64,000 bases of DNA, taken from assembly GCF_018613895.1 (NCBI RefSeq), contig NZ_JAGGPH010000011.1:1-64000 (forward strand), given 5' to 3'. Under the pieces are notes generated by a model, which had not been told where the DNA came from, searched no databases, and saw nothing but the letters and a program-made list of their open reading frames with translations. A program made the translations under genes and the position numbers. The DNA comes from Curtobacterium sp. ISL-83 (GTDB lineage: Bacteria; Actinomycetota; Actinomycetes; Actinomycetales; Microbacteriaceae). This document shows, piece by piece, positions 25,773-36,023 of the stretch (the first letter of the stretch is position 1; each line of letters begins with the position of its first letter).

Positions 25773-27647
25773 ATGACGATGGGCGGGATGCACGGCGGTG
25801 GGCCGCGCGGTGGCGGACGGCTCTCCAGCGGGGACGTCGACGCCCAGAAGGCGGCGAACGCGGACGCCCCCGAGATCCCGCACCTGCTCCGCCGCACGGC
25901 CGCGCTCTTCGTGCCGCACCGCCGGTCGATCATCCTGACGATCGTCCTGGTGCTGATCGGTGCCGCGATCTCCGTCGTCCCGCCGCTGTTGACCCAGCAG
26001 GCGTTCGACCGCGGGCTGTTCCCACGGGCCGGCCGACCGGACCTGCCCGTCCTGGCCGGACTCGTCGGTGCGATGGTCGGCCTGTGGATCGCCAGCGCCG
26101 GTGTGGGCGTCTGGCAGACCTACCTCACCGCGACGGTCGGCAACAAGGTGATGGGCTCGCTGCGCATGCGCCTGTTCGGGCACCTGCAGCGCATGGAACT
26201 GGCGTTCTTCACGCGCACCAAGACCGGCGTGATCCAGTCCCGCCTCCAGAACGACGTCGGCGGTGTCGCCAGCGTGCTGAACAACACGATCTCGTCGGTG
26301 CTCGGCAACACCGTCACGGTCATCGCCGCGGTCGTGGCGATGCTCCTGCTCAGCTGGCAGATGACGATCGTCGCCGTGGTCCTCCTGCCGCTGCTCGTGA
26401 TCGCCCAGCGTCGGGTCGGGCAGGTGCGGGCGCGGATCGCCGGGCAGACGCAGGAGTCACTGTCCGACATGACGGCGATCACCCAGGAGGCACTGAGCGT
26501 CTCCGGCATCCTGCTCGCCAAGAGCTTCAACCAGCAGCGCAGCGAGACCCAGCGCTACGGCGCCGAGAACCGGAACCAGATCCGCCTGCAGGTGCGCCAG
26601 CAGATGTCCGGACAGTGGTTCTTCGCCATCGTCCAGATCTTCCTGTCGATCATCCCGGCGATCATCTACCTGGTGGCGGCGTACCTGATCCTCGGCGGCA
26701 TCCCGATCACCGCGGGCACCATCGTGGCGTTCACCACCGTGCAGTCGCGCCTGCTCTTCCCGACCGTGGGGCTCCTCCGGGTCGTGCTCGACCTGCAGAC
26801 CTCCGGCGCGTTGTTCGCCCGCATCTTCGAGTACCTCGACCTGCGGCCCGCGATCACGGACTCGCCGACCGCGAAGCCGGTCGACGAACGACTCGTGGGC
26901 CAGGTGGCGTTCGAGGACGTGACCTTCACCTACCCGGACGGCGAGCCGGACAAGCCGACGCTCCGGGGGATCTCGTTCGACCTGCAGCCCGGGCAGTTCG
27001 CCGCCTTCGTCGGCCCGTCCGGCGCGGGGAAGACGACGGTCTCGTACCTCGTGCCGCGGCTCTACGAGGCGACGAGCGGGTCGGTCCGCTTCGCCGGGCA
27101 GGACGTCCGGGACCTCGAGCACGAGGACCTCATGCGGCACATCGGCATCGTGTCCCAGGAGACGTACCTGTTCCACGCCACGATCGGCGACAACCTGCGG
27201 TACGCGAAGCCCGACGCCACCGCCGAGGAACTCGAGCGTGCCGCCCGCGCCGCGAACATCCACGACACGATCGCGTCCTTCCCCGACGGCTACGACACCG
27301 TGGTGGGGGAGCGCGGGTACCGGCTGTCCGGCGGCGAGAAGCAGCGCATCGCGATCGCGCGCGTGCTGCTGAAGGACCCGCCCGTGCTCGTGCTCGACGA
27401 GGCCACGAGCGCGCTCGACTCGATCTCCGAGCGGGTCGTGCAGACGGCCCTCGACAACGCCGCGGCCGGGCGTACCACGATCTCGATCGCGCACCGGCTG
27501 TCCACGGTGCGCGACGCCGACGTCGTCTTCGTGCTCGACCACGGCCGCATCGTCGAGCAGGGCACGCACGAGGAACTGCTCGCCCTGGGCGGTACCTACG
27601 CGGAGCTGCACCGACAGCAGAACGCACCCGCCGACGCACTCGGATGA
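25773..27647 (+). CDS. ABC exporter, fused membrane and ATPase domains
   Basis: 624-residue type IV half-transporter: a Gly-rich leader (residues 1-30), six-helix membrane domain (~45-340), then an ATPase with Walker A GPSGAGKTT, signature LSGGEKQR, Walker B VLVLDEATSALD and the H-loop IAHRLS. It would act as a homodimer, exporting lipids, drugs or peptides; the substrate is unknown. Two in-frame ATGs exist: 25773 has AGGAGG at 6-base spacing and is chosen; 25767 abuts the site. It stands alone; cystathionine beta-synthase starts 20 bases later with its own promoter. Confidence 0.92.
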   Translation: MTMGGMHGGGPRGGGRLSSGDVDAQKAANADAPEIPHLLRRTAALFVPHRRSIILTIVLVLIGAAISVVPPLLTQQAFDRGLFPRAGRPDLPVLAGLVGAMVGLWIASAGVGVWQTYLTATVGNKVMGSLRMRLFGHLQRMELAFFTRTKTGVIQSRLQNDVGGVASVLNNTISSVLGNTVTVIAAVVAMLLLSWQMTIVAVVLLPLLVIAQRRVGQVRARIAGQTQESLSDMTAITQEALSVSGILLAKSFNQQRSETQRYGAENRNQIRLQVRQQMSGQWFFAIVQIFLSIIPAIIYLVAAYLILGGIPITAGTIVAFTTVQSRLLFPTVGLLRVVLDLQTSGALFARIFEYLDLRPAITDSPTAKPVDERLVGQVAFEDVTFTYPDGEPDKPTLRGISFDLQPGQFAAFVGPSGAGKTTVSYLVPRLYEATSGSVRFAGQDVRDLEHEDLMRHIGIVSQETYLFHATIGDNLRYAKPDATAEELERAARAANIHDTIASFPDGYDTVVGERGYRLSGGEKQRIAIARVLLKDPPVLVLDEATSALDSISERVVQTALDNAAAGRTTISIAHRLSTVRDADVVFVLDHGRIVEQGTHEELLALGGTYAELHRQQNAPADALG

Positions 27648-27655
27648 GCGCGCCC

Positions 27656-27661
27656 TAGAAT
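27656..27661 (+). promoter_or_regulatory. -10 box, predicted leaderless start of cystathionine beta-synthase
   Basis: TAGAAT, 6 bases before GTG 27668, straddling the end of the ABC gene region; no ribosome site. Confidence 0.55.
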
Positions 27662-27667
27662 CGGCCC

Positions 27668-29032
<1,365 letters not shown>

Positions 29033-29045
29033 CGGGCTGCGTCCT

Positions 29046-29082
29046 GGAGGCACGGTGTGCGCCGGACGCGCACCGTGCCTCC
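29046..29082 (+). terminator. GGAGGC-family hairpin between the transsulfuration genes
   Basis: 16-bp stem with one T-G pair (GGAGGCACGGTG core) and loop CCGGA, 14 bases after the stop. Downstream, to 29140, are three degenerate copies of CCAGACCCGCACC-like sequence. Confidence 0.75.
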
Positions 29083-29189
29083 CAGACCCGCACCTTCCAG
29101 ACCCGCACCGCCTCCAGGATCCGCACCGCGTCGCGCGACGCGCGCCGCGCCTCCCGACCGACCAGAAGCGACCACCCGGAGAACCCACC

Positions 29190-30335
29190 ATGACCGAGTT
29201 CAGCACCCGCGCCGTCCACGCCGGCCAGGAGCCCGACGGCCCCACCGGCGCCGTCATCCCACCGATCCACCTGACGTCGACCTACTTGCAGGACGGCATC
29301 GGCGGCATGCGGAACGGGTACGAGTACTCGCGCGCCGGCAACCCGACGCGCGATGCGCTGCAGACGATGCTCGCGGACCTCGACGGTGGCGTGGCCGCCT
29401 ACTCGTTCGCGTCCGGGCTCGCTGCCGAGGACGCCCTGCTCCGGGCGTACCTGACGCCGGGATCGCGCGTGGTGATGGGGAACGACGTGTACGGCGGGAC
29501 GCACCGGCTCGTCAGCCGCCTGCACGTCCCGTGGGGCGTCGAGCTCGTGGTCGTCGACATGAGCACCGTGGACGACGTCCGTGCCGCACTCGAGGGTGCG
29601 CCCGCCAAGACCGTCCTCTGGGTGGAGACGCCGACGAACCCGCTCATGAAGATCGCCGACATCGCCCTGCTCGCCGAGGTCGGCCACGCAGCCGGCGCGC
29701 TCGTCGTGGTGGACAACACCTTCGCGTCGCCGTACCTGCAGCAGCCGCTCGCGCTCGGCGCGGACGTCGTGTCGTACTCGACCACCAAGTACCTCGGCGG
29801 CCACTCCGACGTGGTCGGCGGGGCGATCGTCCTCGCCGACGAGGAGCTCGCCGCCCAGGTGCAGTTCCTGCAGTTCGGCGCCGGCGCGATCTCGTCGCCG
29901 TTCGACGCCTTCCTGACCACGCGCGGCATCAAGACCCTCGCCGTCCGGATGGAGCGGCACTCTGCCAACGCGCAGGCCGTGGCCGAGGCGCTCGTCGCGG
30001 AGCCCGGCATCGAGCGGGTCTACTACCCGGGCCTCGCCGACCACCCCGGCCACGAGGTCGCGGCGAAGCAGATGCGCGGGTTCGGCGGCATGCTGTCCGT
30101 GGCGCTCGCCGGGGGTGCGGACGCGGCTCGTCGCTTCGCGGAGTCGACGGAGCTGTTCGCGCTCGCCGAGTCGCTCGGCGGTGTCGAGTCCCTCATCGGG
30201 TACCCGAGCGAGATGACGCACGCCTCGGTCAAGGGCACGGAGCTGGCGGTGCCGGAGAACGTCGTGCGGCTGTCGGTCGGCATCGAGGACGCCGGGGACC
30301 TGGTCGCCGACCTGCGGGAGGCGCTCGCGCGCTGA
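29190..30335 (+). CDS. Cystathionine gamma-synthase (Cys/Met metabolism PLP enzyme)
   Basis: 381-residue fold-type I PLP enzyme. Motifs: YEYSRAGNPTRDAL near residue 48, and the PLP lysine in SYSTTKYLGGHSDVVGG. It condenses an activated homoserine with cysteine to give cystathionine, or in related enzymes cleaves cystathionine; beside cystathionine beta-synthase either direction is sensible. ATG 29190 follows CCCGGAGAACC. The frame extends upstream through the hairpin region, which is not coding. The length and N-terminus (MTEFSTRAVHAGQ) match actinobacterial MetB. Confidence 0.9.
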   Translation: MTEFSTRAVHAGQEPDGPTGAVIPPIHLTSTYLQDGIGGMRNGYEYSRAGNPTRDALQTMLADLDGGVAAYSFASGLAAEDALLRAYLTPGSRVVMGNDVYGGTHRLVSRLHVPWGVELVVVDMSTVDDVRAALEGAPAKTVLWVETPTNPLMKIADIALLAEVGHAAGALVVVDNTFASPYLQQPLALGADVVSYSTTKYLGGHSDVVGGAIVLADEELAAQVQFLQFGAGAISSPFDAFLTTRGIKTLAVRMERHSANAQAVAEALVAEPGIERVYYPGLADHPGHEVAAKQMRGFGGMLSVALAGGADAARRFAESTELFALAESLGGVESLIGYPSEMTHASVKGTELAVPENVVRLSVGIEDAGDLVADLREALAR

Positions 30336-30454
30336 GTCATGCCGGCCCGCGGTGCCGGTCGGTGCGCTGCGTCGTGCCGGCCCACGGTGGCTGGCGACGG
30401 CGAGTGCGCTGCGTGGCGCTGGTCCGCGCGCACTCGCGCGCCGAGTGACACCCC

Positions 30455-30460
30455 TACGAT
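30455..30460 (+). promoter_or_regulatory. -10 box, predicted leaderless start at 30467
   Basis: TACGAT, 6 bases before the GTG of the MFS gene; no ribosome site. Confidence 0.5.
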
Positions 30461-30466
30461 CGTGGG

Positions 30467-31858
30467 GTGGGCACGACGGCATCGCGGGTGAGCCTGTTCA
30501 GCGGGCGGTACGCGCTCGCGACGGTCGGCATGGTCGCCATCGTCGCGGTGGCCGCGTTCCAGAACCTGGCGATGACGACGATCATGCCGGAGATCAGCCG
30601 CGACCTGGACGGCGAGACCCTCTACGCGCTGGCGTTCGCCGCGCCCCTGGCGGCGGGGGTGCCGGGCATGGTGCTCGCCGGCAACTGGACCGACCGGGCC
30701 GGGGGACGGATCGTCGCGTGGGTGTCCGCGGCGCTGTTCGCGGTGGGCACGGCGGTGGTCATGCTCGCGCCGACGATGGAGGTCTTCCTGGCCGGGCGGC
30801 TCGTCGAGGGCTTCGGTGCGGGCGCCATCGACGTCGTGCTGTACGTCCTGGTCGCCCGGATCTTCCCGCCGGAGCTGCACGGCCCGGTGTTCGCCGGGTT
30901 CGCAGCCGCCTGGGTGGTCCCCGCGCTGGTCGGCCCTGCGATCGCCGGCGTGGTCACGGACGTGTGGAACTGGCACTGGGTGTTCGCGGGCGCCCTGGCG
31001 ATTGCACTCGGTGCCTTCGCCCTGCTCGTCCCGACGCTCGGTCGTGTGCACGCGCCGGCGCTCGCACTGCGGCCGGCCTGGCAGGGTGCCCGCATCGGGT
31101 GGTCGTTCGGGGCGGCGATCGCGATCCTGCTGTTGAACGTCGCGCCGGACCTCGGTGCGTGGGCCCGGGTCGCCGCGGTGGTCGTCGGGCTGGTCGGGAC
31201 CTGGGCCGCGCTCCGACCGCTGCTGCCGACGGGGACCTTCCGCGCGGCCCCCGGGCTGCCGTCGGTGATCCTGCTGCGTGGCCTGGTCGCCGCGTCGTTC
31301 TTCGGGAGCGAGGCGTACGTGCCGTACCTGCTGCAGGCGAAGCACGGTCTGTCGCCGTCTGCGGCAGGGCTGGCACTGACGGTGGCGGCGCTGAGCTGGG
31401 CGGCTTCGAGCTGGTTGCACGGTCGACTCGGAGAGGACCGACTCACGGCGACCCGTACGTTCGGCGCCGGTCTCGCGCTCGTGCTCGTGAGCCTGCTCAC
31501 CGCGCTGACCGTCGCGACCTTCGGCCTGCCGTGGTGGGTGCTCGTGGTCGGTTGGTTCGTCGGCGGGGCCGGGATGGGCGCGATCTACCCGCGCACGTCG
31601 ATGCTCACGCTGCGCTTCTCGGGCGAGGGCGATGACGGGTTCGCGAGCTCGGCCCTCACGATCGCCGATGCCTCGGGCAGCGTGATCGGCCTGGCGGTCA
31701 CCGGACTGCTGTTCATCGGCACGGGCGGTGCGACGGGATCGGTGTCGTTCCCGCTGGTGTTCGCGGGGATGACGCTCATCGCCGTGCTCGCGATCGCCGC
31801 CGTGCGTCGGCTCGGGCCGGTCCCGGGTCCGGTGCCGCGTCCGGTGCCGACCGCGTGA
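30467..31858 (+). CDS. MFS transporter, 463 aa
   Basis: Integral membrane protein with 12-14 hydrophobic helices and the A-like motif GNWTDRAGGRIV between helices 2 and 3, characteristic of major facilitator drug/proton antiporters. Efflux of a small molecule is the likely role, substrate unknown. The GTG start directly follows a -10 box. The C-terminus ends in a Pro-rich tail (PGPVPRPVP). No regulator gene is adjacent; a lipoprotein gene follows after 105 bases. Confidence 0.87.
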   Translation: MGTTASRVSLFSGRYALATVGMVAIVAVAAFQNLAMTTIMPEISRDLDGETLYALAFAAPLAAGVPGMVLAGNWTDRAGGRIVAWVSAALFAVGTAVVMLAPTMEVFLAGRLVEGFGAGAIDVVLYVLVARIFPPELHGPVFAGFAAAWVVPALVGPAIAGVVTDVWNWHWVFAGALAIALGAFALLVPTLGRVHAPALALRPAWQGARIGWSFGAAIAILLLNVAPDLGAWARVAAVVVGLVGTWAALRPLLPTGTFRAAPGLPSVILLRGLVAASFFGSEAYVPYLLQAKHGLSPSAAGLALTVAALSWAASSWLHGRLGEDRLTATRTFGAGLALVLVSLLTALTVATFGLPWWVLVVGWFVGGAGMGAIYPRTSMLTLRFSGEGDDGFASSALTIADASGSVIGLAVTGLLFIGTGGATGSVSFPLVFAGMTLIAVLAIAAVRRLGPVPGPVPRPVPTA

Positions 31859-31963
31859 GGCTGCGGTAGGCGGCACCACCGGCAGCCAGCCAGCGCGCCG
31901 GTTCCCGATGCGGTCGGCGCACGACGGGTACCGTGACACTCCCGATCGAGGGGGAGGACCATC

Positions 31964-32533
31964 GTGCCGCGCATCGCCGTCGCAGCCGTCGCGTTGACCG
32001 CGGCGCTCGCACTGACCGGGTGCCAGGGGGCGACCACCGCTGCGCCGACCCCGGTCTCGAGCAGCACGGGGACGCAGTCCGACGGCGGGTTCGCCCGCCA
32101 CGCCGAGGTCGGCGTCGTGCTGCTGGCCGCGGCGGCCACACCGGGTCCGAGCTCGGGTGGTGTCGCGCTGCCCGACCGGTTCCGGAAGGACCTGACGTCG
32201 GCGGGGTTCCGCCCGGACGTCCGTGTCGCGAGCGCGAGCGACCCCGCTGCTGACCAGCGATCGGCCGTCCGGGCCCTCGTCCGCAGTGGAGCGAAGGTCC
32301 TGCTCGTCGAGGCGGCGGACCCGGCTGCCCTGACCGGAGCGCTGCAGACTGCGCGCGACGCGGGCGTGGTCGTGGTCGCGATCGGTGATCCCTTGCCGGG
32401 GTCCGGGTCGGGGGGCACCGGGGTCGGACCGGACTACCGGGTGCAGGGCACCGACTCCGACGCCGCACTGGTCGGGCGAGCGGTCGCGGTGGTCGCGTCG
32501 CTGCAGCGGGGCGAGCAGCCCGAGCGCGGCTGA
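31964..32533 (+). CDS. Small lipoprotein with one lobe of a periplasmic-binding fold
   Basis: 189-residue secreted lipoprotein: signal peptide with lipobox LTGC (residues ~16-19), a Thr/Ser linker, then a region resembling the first lobe of sugar-binding proteins of the Peripla_BP_4 type (alternating strands such as GAKVLLVEAAD and GVVVVAIGDPL). Members of that family have about 300 residues in two lobes; this ends after one, at a clean stop, and no second-lobe remnant is visible downstream. GTG 31964 has GGGGGAGG upstream. It may be a stand-alone domain or a truncated gene; function unknown. Confidence 0.7.
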   Translation: MPRIAVAAVALTAALALTGCQGATTAAPTPVSSSTGTQSDGGFARHAEVGVVLLAAAATPGPSSGGVALPDRFRKDLTSAGFRPDVRVASASDPAADQRSAVRALVRSGAKVLLVEAADPAALTGALQTARDAGVVVVAIGDPLPGSGSGGTGVGPDYRVQGTDSDAALVGRAVAVVASLQRGEQPERG

Positions 32534-32864
32534 CGACCGCGCCAGTGCCAGCGCGGGCGCCAACGCCGCAGCCGGTTCCCGCACCGCCGCCCCGCGACGG
32601 ACCGCGACACGGATTTCCCGGGTTCAGGGCCAGCACCCAGCCGATCCACCCGGAGTCCCGGAACCACGGCGATCGGTGGCTGTGCGCCCGAACAGGTTCG
32701 CCCCTCGAACGGGTGACACCGTTCGTCGGTGGAACGACCGACTGTCCGGCCGGTCGCCACGCTCACTACAGTCAGCTCACCGCAGCCCACGAAGCCGCTG
32801 GGAATCCAGGACCGTCACGGCGGTCCGCCTCCCGGTGGTGGGCGCCCCGTTGAGAGGACCCGAA
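32534..32864. other. 331-base interval without a gene
   Basis: GC-rich sequence before the S53 protease. It contains TACAGT at 32767-32772, a possible -10 about 95 bases before the protease start, without a clear -35. The frame open through it into the protease has no homology-like character. No RNA gene is recognised. Confidence 0.5.
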
Positions 32865-34877
32865 GTGCATCGACGCCCACCGACTCCCCGCCGGACCACC
32901 CCGCCCACGACCACCACCCGCACCGCTGCCCTGGCGCTGACCGCCGCGGCCTGCACGATCGGCGCGGTGGTGTTCGCCGCCGGACCCGCCGACGCCGCGA
33001 CCCGCCACGCACTGCCCGACTCCGTCCCGGCCTGGGCCACCGCGTCCAACGACACGGGCGCCGTCGCCGCGGACACCGACGTGGAGGGCGAGGTCTACCT
33101 CCCCCTCAAGAACCAGGCGGGTGCCGAGGCGCTCGCCACCGCCGTCTCGACGCCCGGCACGGCTCGCTACCGGAAGCCGCTCACCCCCGCCGCGTGGATC
33201 GCGAAGTTCGCGCCGACGAAGGCCGACGCCGACCAGGTGACCGGGTTCCTCCGGGCCCAGGGCCTGTCGATCACCGCCGTCCCCGCGAGCCACGAGTTCG
33301 TCGTGTTCCGCGGACCGGCCTCGGTCGTCAACTCGGTGCTCGGCACCTCGCTCCACACGTACCGGCACGCCCAGCGGACGCTGGTCGCCCCGTCAGCCGC
33401 ACCGAGCCTCCCGGCCTCCATCGCGGGTCTCGTGAGCGGCGTCAGCGTCGACCAGGGTCGTCTCCTGACCCACCCGGAGCTCGTCCAGCAGGGCGAGCTG
33501 CCGGCGTCCTCGGTGCCGACCCACGGGCTGCGTCAGCAGGCCACGACCCCGACCGGCATCCAGGCGCAGTGCTCGAAGTACGACGGCGAGCACACCGCGA
33601 CCGTGCCCGCGGCCTACGGGAAGACGAGCGTGCACACGTTCGCCTGTGGCTACGTGCCGTCCCAGATCCGCTCCGCGTACGGCGTCGACACGCTCGCGAA
33701 GCAGGGCGTGCGGGGCCAGGGACAGACCGTCGCGATCATCGACGCGTACGCGTCGCCGACGATCGTGCACGACACGAACACGTACTCCGCGCAGAACGGT
33801 GAACCGCAGCTCACGAGCGCGACGTTCGAACAGCGGATCCCGTCGCCGTCGGAGTTCACCGACCAGGTGCTCTGCCAGCAGCCGAGCGGATGGCAGGGCG
33901 AGGAGACGCTCGACGTGCAGTCCGTGCACGCCGTCGCCCCGTCCGCGAAGATCCTCTACGTCGGTGGCACGAACTGTGGTGGTGGCCTCGACGTCGCGAT
34001 GTCGAAGATCCTCGACCAGGGCCTCGCGAACCTCATCAGCAACAGCTACGGCGACGTCGGCGAGAACGTCCCGCTCTCGAGCATCCGCGGGCAGGTCAAC
34101 CTGCACATCCAGGCTGCCGGTGAGGGCATCGGCCTCTACTTCTCGAGCGGTGACAACGGCGACGAGTCCGCGTCCCTCGGGAGCGCTCAGCCCGACTTCC
34201 CCGCCTCGAGCCCGTGGGTGACCGCGGTCGGTGGGACCAGCCTGGGGATCGGCAAGACCGGCAAGAAGACCTTCGAGACCGGCTGGGGTGACGTCCTCGA
34301 CCAGATCGTGGCGAGCCCGCGCGGCAACGTCTACTCGACCCCGCTCCCCGGTGGCATCGTCGCCGGTGGTGCCGGTGGCGGCCAGAGCACGCTGTTCGAC
34401 CAGCCCGCCTACCAGAAGGGTGTCGTCCCGGCGTCCCTCGCGAACGGCAAGCGCGTCTCGCCGGACCTCGCGGCACTGGCCGACCCGTACACCGGCTTCG
34501 CGATCGGCATCCGCCCGATCACGGACGACACGACCCTGGCCACGGGTGACTTCCAGAACGAGACGTACGGCGGCACCTCGCTGGCGTCGCCGCTGACCGC
34601 AGCGCTGTCCGCGCTCGTGCAGGAGTCGACGCACACCCGGCTCGGGTTCGCGAACCCGACGCTGTACGCCACGTACCGTGCCGCGCCGAGTGCGTTCAAC
34701 GACGTCCGTCCGCCGTCGTCGCCGATCGCCCTGGCGTACACCAGTGCGACATCGGGCAAGGACTACCTGGTCACGCTCGACCACGACACGTCGCTCACCA
34801 CCGCCAAGGGGTACGACGACGTCACAGGGCTGGGCGCGGTGTCCTTCGCCGGCCTGACCCAGGTGGCGCGCCGGTAG
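32865..34877 (+). CDS. Secreted S53 family serine-carboxyl protease (sedolisin/kumamolisin type)
   Basis: 670-residue secreted acid protease precursor. A signal sequence (residues ~22-46, ending PADAA) precedes an activation domain (pro-kumamolisin type, ~65-200) and the catalytic domain. The S53 triad is visible: Glu346 or Glu347 with Asp350 in GEETLDVQ, and Ser572 in GGTSLASP; the oxyanion Asp lies in SSGDNGD and a C-terminal DVTGLG supplies the calcium-site Asp. GTG 32865 has AGAGGA upstream. It is followed by a strong terminator and the tandem arrays. Such enzymes degrade protein at low pH outside the cell. Confidence 0.93.
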   Translation: MHRRPPTPRRTTPPTTTTRTAALALTAAACTIGAVVFAAGPADAATRHALPDSVPAWATASNDTGAVAADTDVEGEVYLPLKNQAGAEALATAVSTPGTARYRKPLTPAAWIAKFAPTKADADQVTGFLRAQGLSITAVPASHEFVVFRGPASVVNSVLGTSLHTYRHAQRTLVAPSAAPSLPASIAGLVSGVSVDQGRLLTHPELVQQGELPASSVPTHGLRQQATTPTGIQAQCSKYDGEHTATVPAAYGKTSVHTFACGYVPSQIRSAYGVDTLAKQGVRGQGQTVAIIDAYASPTIVHDTNTYSAQNGEPQLTSATFEQRIPSPSEFTDQVLCQQPSGWQGEETLDVQSVHAVAPSAKILYVGGTNCGGGLDVAMSKILDQGLANLISNSYGDVGENVPLSSIRGQVNLHIQAAGEGIGLYFSSGDNGDESASLGSAQPDFPASSPWVTAVGGTSLGIGKTGKKTFETGWGDVLDQIVASPRGNVYSTPLPGGIVAGGAGGGQSTLFDQPAYQKGVVPASLANGKRVSPDLAALADPYTGFAIGIRPITDDTTLATGDFQNETYGGTSLASPLTAALSALVQESTHTRLGFANPTLYATYRAAPSAFNDVRPPSSPIALAYTSATSGKDYLVTLDHDTSLTTAKGYDDVTGLGAVSFAGLTQVARR

Positions 34878-34893
34878 GCGACGCGACCGTCTG

Positions 34894-34939
34894 ACGGACT
34901 GGAGGCACGGTGCCGGTTGGCACCGTGCCTCCAGTCCGT
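34894..34939 (+). terminator. GGAGGC-family hairpin after the protease gene
   Basis: 21-bp perfect stem (ACGGACTGGAGGCACGGTGC core) with loop GGTT, 17 bases after the stop; the strongest hairpin of the family in this window apart from 55956. Confidence 0.85.
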
Positions 34940-34998
34940 TGCGGTGCGGGCGGGAGACGCGTCGTGGGACGCGCCTGTCGCTGATGGAGACGGGATGC

Positions 34999-35178
34999 TG
35001 TCTACAAGACGGGCCCGTGTCTACAAGACGGGCCCGTCTCCGCGAGACGGGCCCGTCTCCGCGAGACGGGCCCGTGTCTGCGAGACGGGCCCGTGTCCGC
35101 GAGACGGGCCCGTGTCTGCGAGACGGGCCCGTCCCCGCGGGACGCCGCGGGGTTGGCGAGACGCCGCGGATTCTGGCG
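34999..35178. repeat. Mosaic 19-bp tandem array
   Basis: Nine head-to-tail 19-base units from 35008, plus a 9-base partial unit before. Units 1-7 begin GACGGGCCCGT (35008, 35027, 35046, 35065, 35084, 35103, 35122), several containing the 12-bp palindrome GACGGGCCCGTC. Units 8-9 (35141, 35160) keep the phase but switch to GACGCCGCGG, the unit type of the array at 41964. It lies between convergent genes; no reading frame in it looks real. Confidence 0.9.
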
Positions 35179-35204
35179 GTGCTTCGTGACTTCGGCGGCG
35201 CCTC

Positions 35205-35258
35205 GAGGCGTCTGAGGCGTCTGAGGCGTCTGAGGCGTCTGCGGCGTCTGCGGCGTCT
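35205..35258. repeat. 9-bp tandem repeat
   Basis: Four units GAGGCGTCT then two GCGGCGTCT, ending 5 bases before the tetR stop codon. Being outside the gene, they add no residues. Confidence 0.9.
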
Positions 35259-35263
35259 GCGGG

Positions 35264-35845
35264 TCAGTCCCACCACGCCGGGAACGACCGGGTGATCGTG
35301 TCCACGAGCGCCTTGCGGGAGCGACGGGGCCCGGCGAGCCACGCCTCGATCGCGCCGACGAACCCCTGGGCGACGAAGCCGGCCGCGACGTCGTCGAGCA
35401 CCTCCGGACGCTGGTCGACCGGGAGCTCCTGGATGTGCAGGGCACTCGACACGGTGAAGTGCTCGACGAGCATCCGGTGCAGGCAGGCATCGTGCGGATC
35501 CGGCAGCGCGCGGACGTAGATCTCCCGGTGCGCGACGACGTGCTCGACCACCGCAGTGATGCCGTGCCGGGTGATCGCCGCGAGTTCGGCACTGTCGGCC
35601 CCGCGTGCAGCGGCGATCCGACGTGCGTCGGCGTCGTCCTCGCGGATGCGGTCGAGCTCGGGGGTCAGGACGTCGGCGAGCAGCGAGCCGGGGGAGACCG
35701 CGTGGGAGTAGAACGTGGCCCGGTTGATCCCGGCGGCGCGGGTGACGTCCGCGACGGTGACGGCGGAGACCGGTCGATCGGCGGCGAGCCGCAGGATCGC
35801 GTCACGCAGGGCCGCGGTCGTGTGCAGGATCCGGGCGTCCACCAT
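35264..35845 (-). CDS. TetR family transcriptional regulator
   Basis: 193-residue repressor: an N-terminal helix-turn-helix (residues ~10-55, SAVTVADVTRAAGINRATFYSH) and an all-helical ligand domain with a C-terminal WLAGPRRSRKALVDTITRSF helix. It diverges from a Bcr/CflA-type efflux gene, so it probably represses that pump and itself. I chose ATG 35845; an in-frame GTG at 35854 lies only about two bases after the purine run GGAAGGGG and is less likely. The ligand is unknown. Confidence 0.87.
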   Translation of the reverse strand: MVDARILHTTAALRDAILRLAADRPVSAVTVADVTRAAGINRATFYSHAVSPGSLLADVLTPELDRIREDDADARRIAAARGADSAELAAITRHGITAVVEHVVAHREIYVRALPDPHDACLHRMLVEHFTVSSALHIQELPVDQRPEVLDDVAAGFVAQGFVGAIEAWLAGPRRSRKALVDTITRSFPAWWD

Positions 35846-35945
35846 GACTCCCACCCCCTTCCGGTTCGGCCCGGAGCCACCCGAGCACTCCGACGGTACC
35901 GCAGATCAGTTTCTCCACAGCTTTTTGTTAGGATGGTTCCGCGGA

Positions 35946-35957
35946 CGAATCGATTCG
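35946..35957. promoter_or_regulatory. Possible TetR operator
   Basis: Perfect 12-bp palindrome CGAATCGATTCG in the divergent tetR/MFS interval, 12 bases downstream of TAGGAT (35929-35934), a candidate -10 for the pump gene. Position suits repression. Confidence 0.4.
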
Positions 35958-36023
35958 ACCGATCTGGTTCGACCAACGCCGCGATCACCATCTCCGACCC
36001 TGCACCGCCGAAGGAATCCGCTC

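Noticed and set aside
23001..26183. A minus-strand open frame of 1060 codons across rplJ, rplL and the permease region
   Set aside because: It runs antisense through rplJL and in another frame through the permease and ABC genes; composition is Arg/Gly/Ala-rich and it contains no recognisable domain. High-GC sequence gives long chance frames.
32385..32864. Longer N-terminus for the S53 protease
   Set aside because: The frame is open upstream, but the GTG at 32865 has a ribosome site and leads straight into a signal peptide; upstream residues are Arg/Pro-rich noise overlapping the lipoprotein gene.
34999..35178. CRISPR array
   Set aside because: The units are contiguous, with no unique spacers of 25-40 bases, and no cas gene is nearby.
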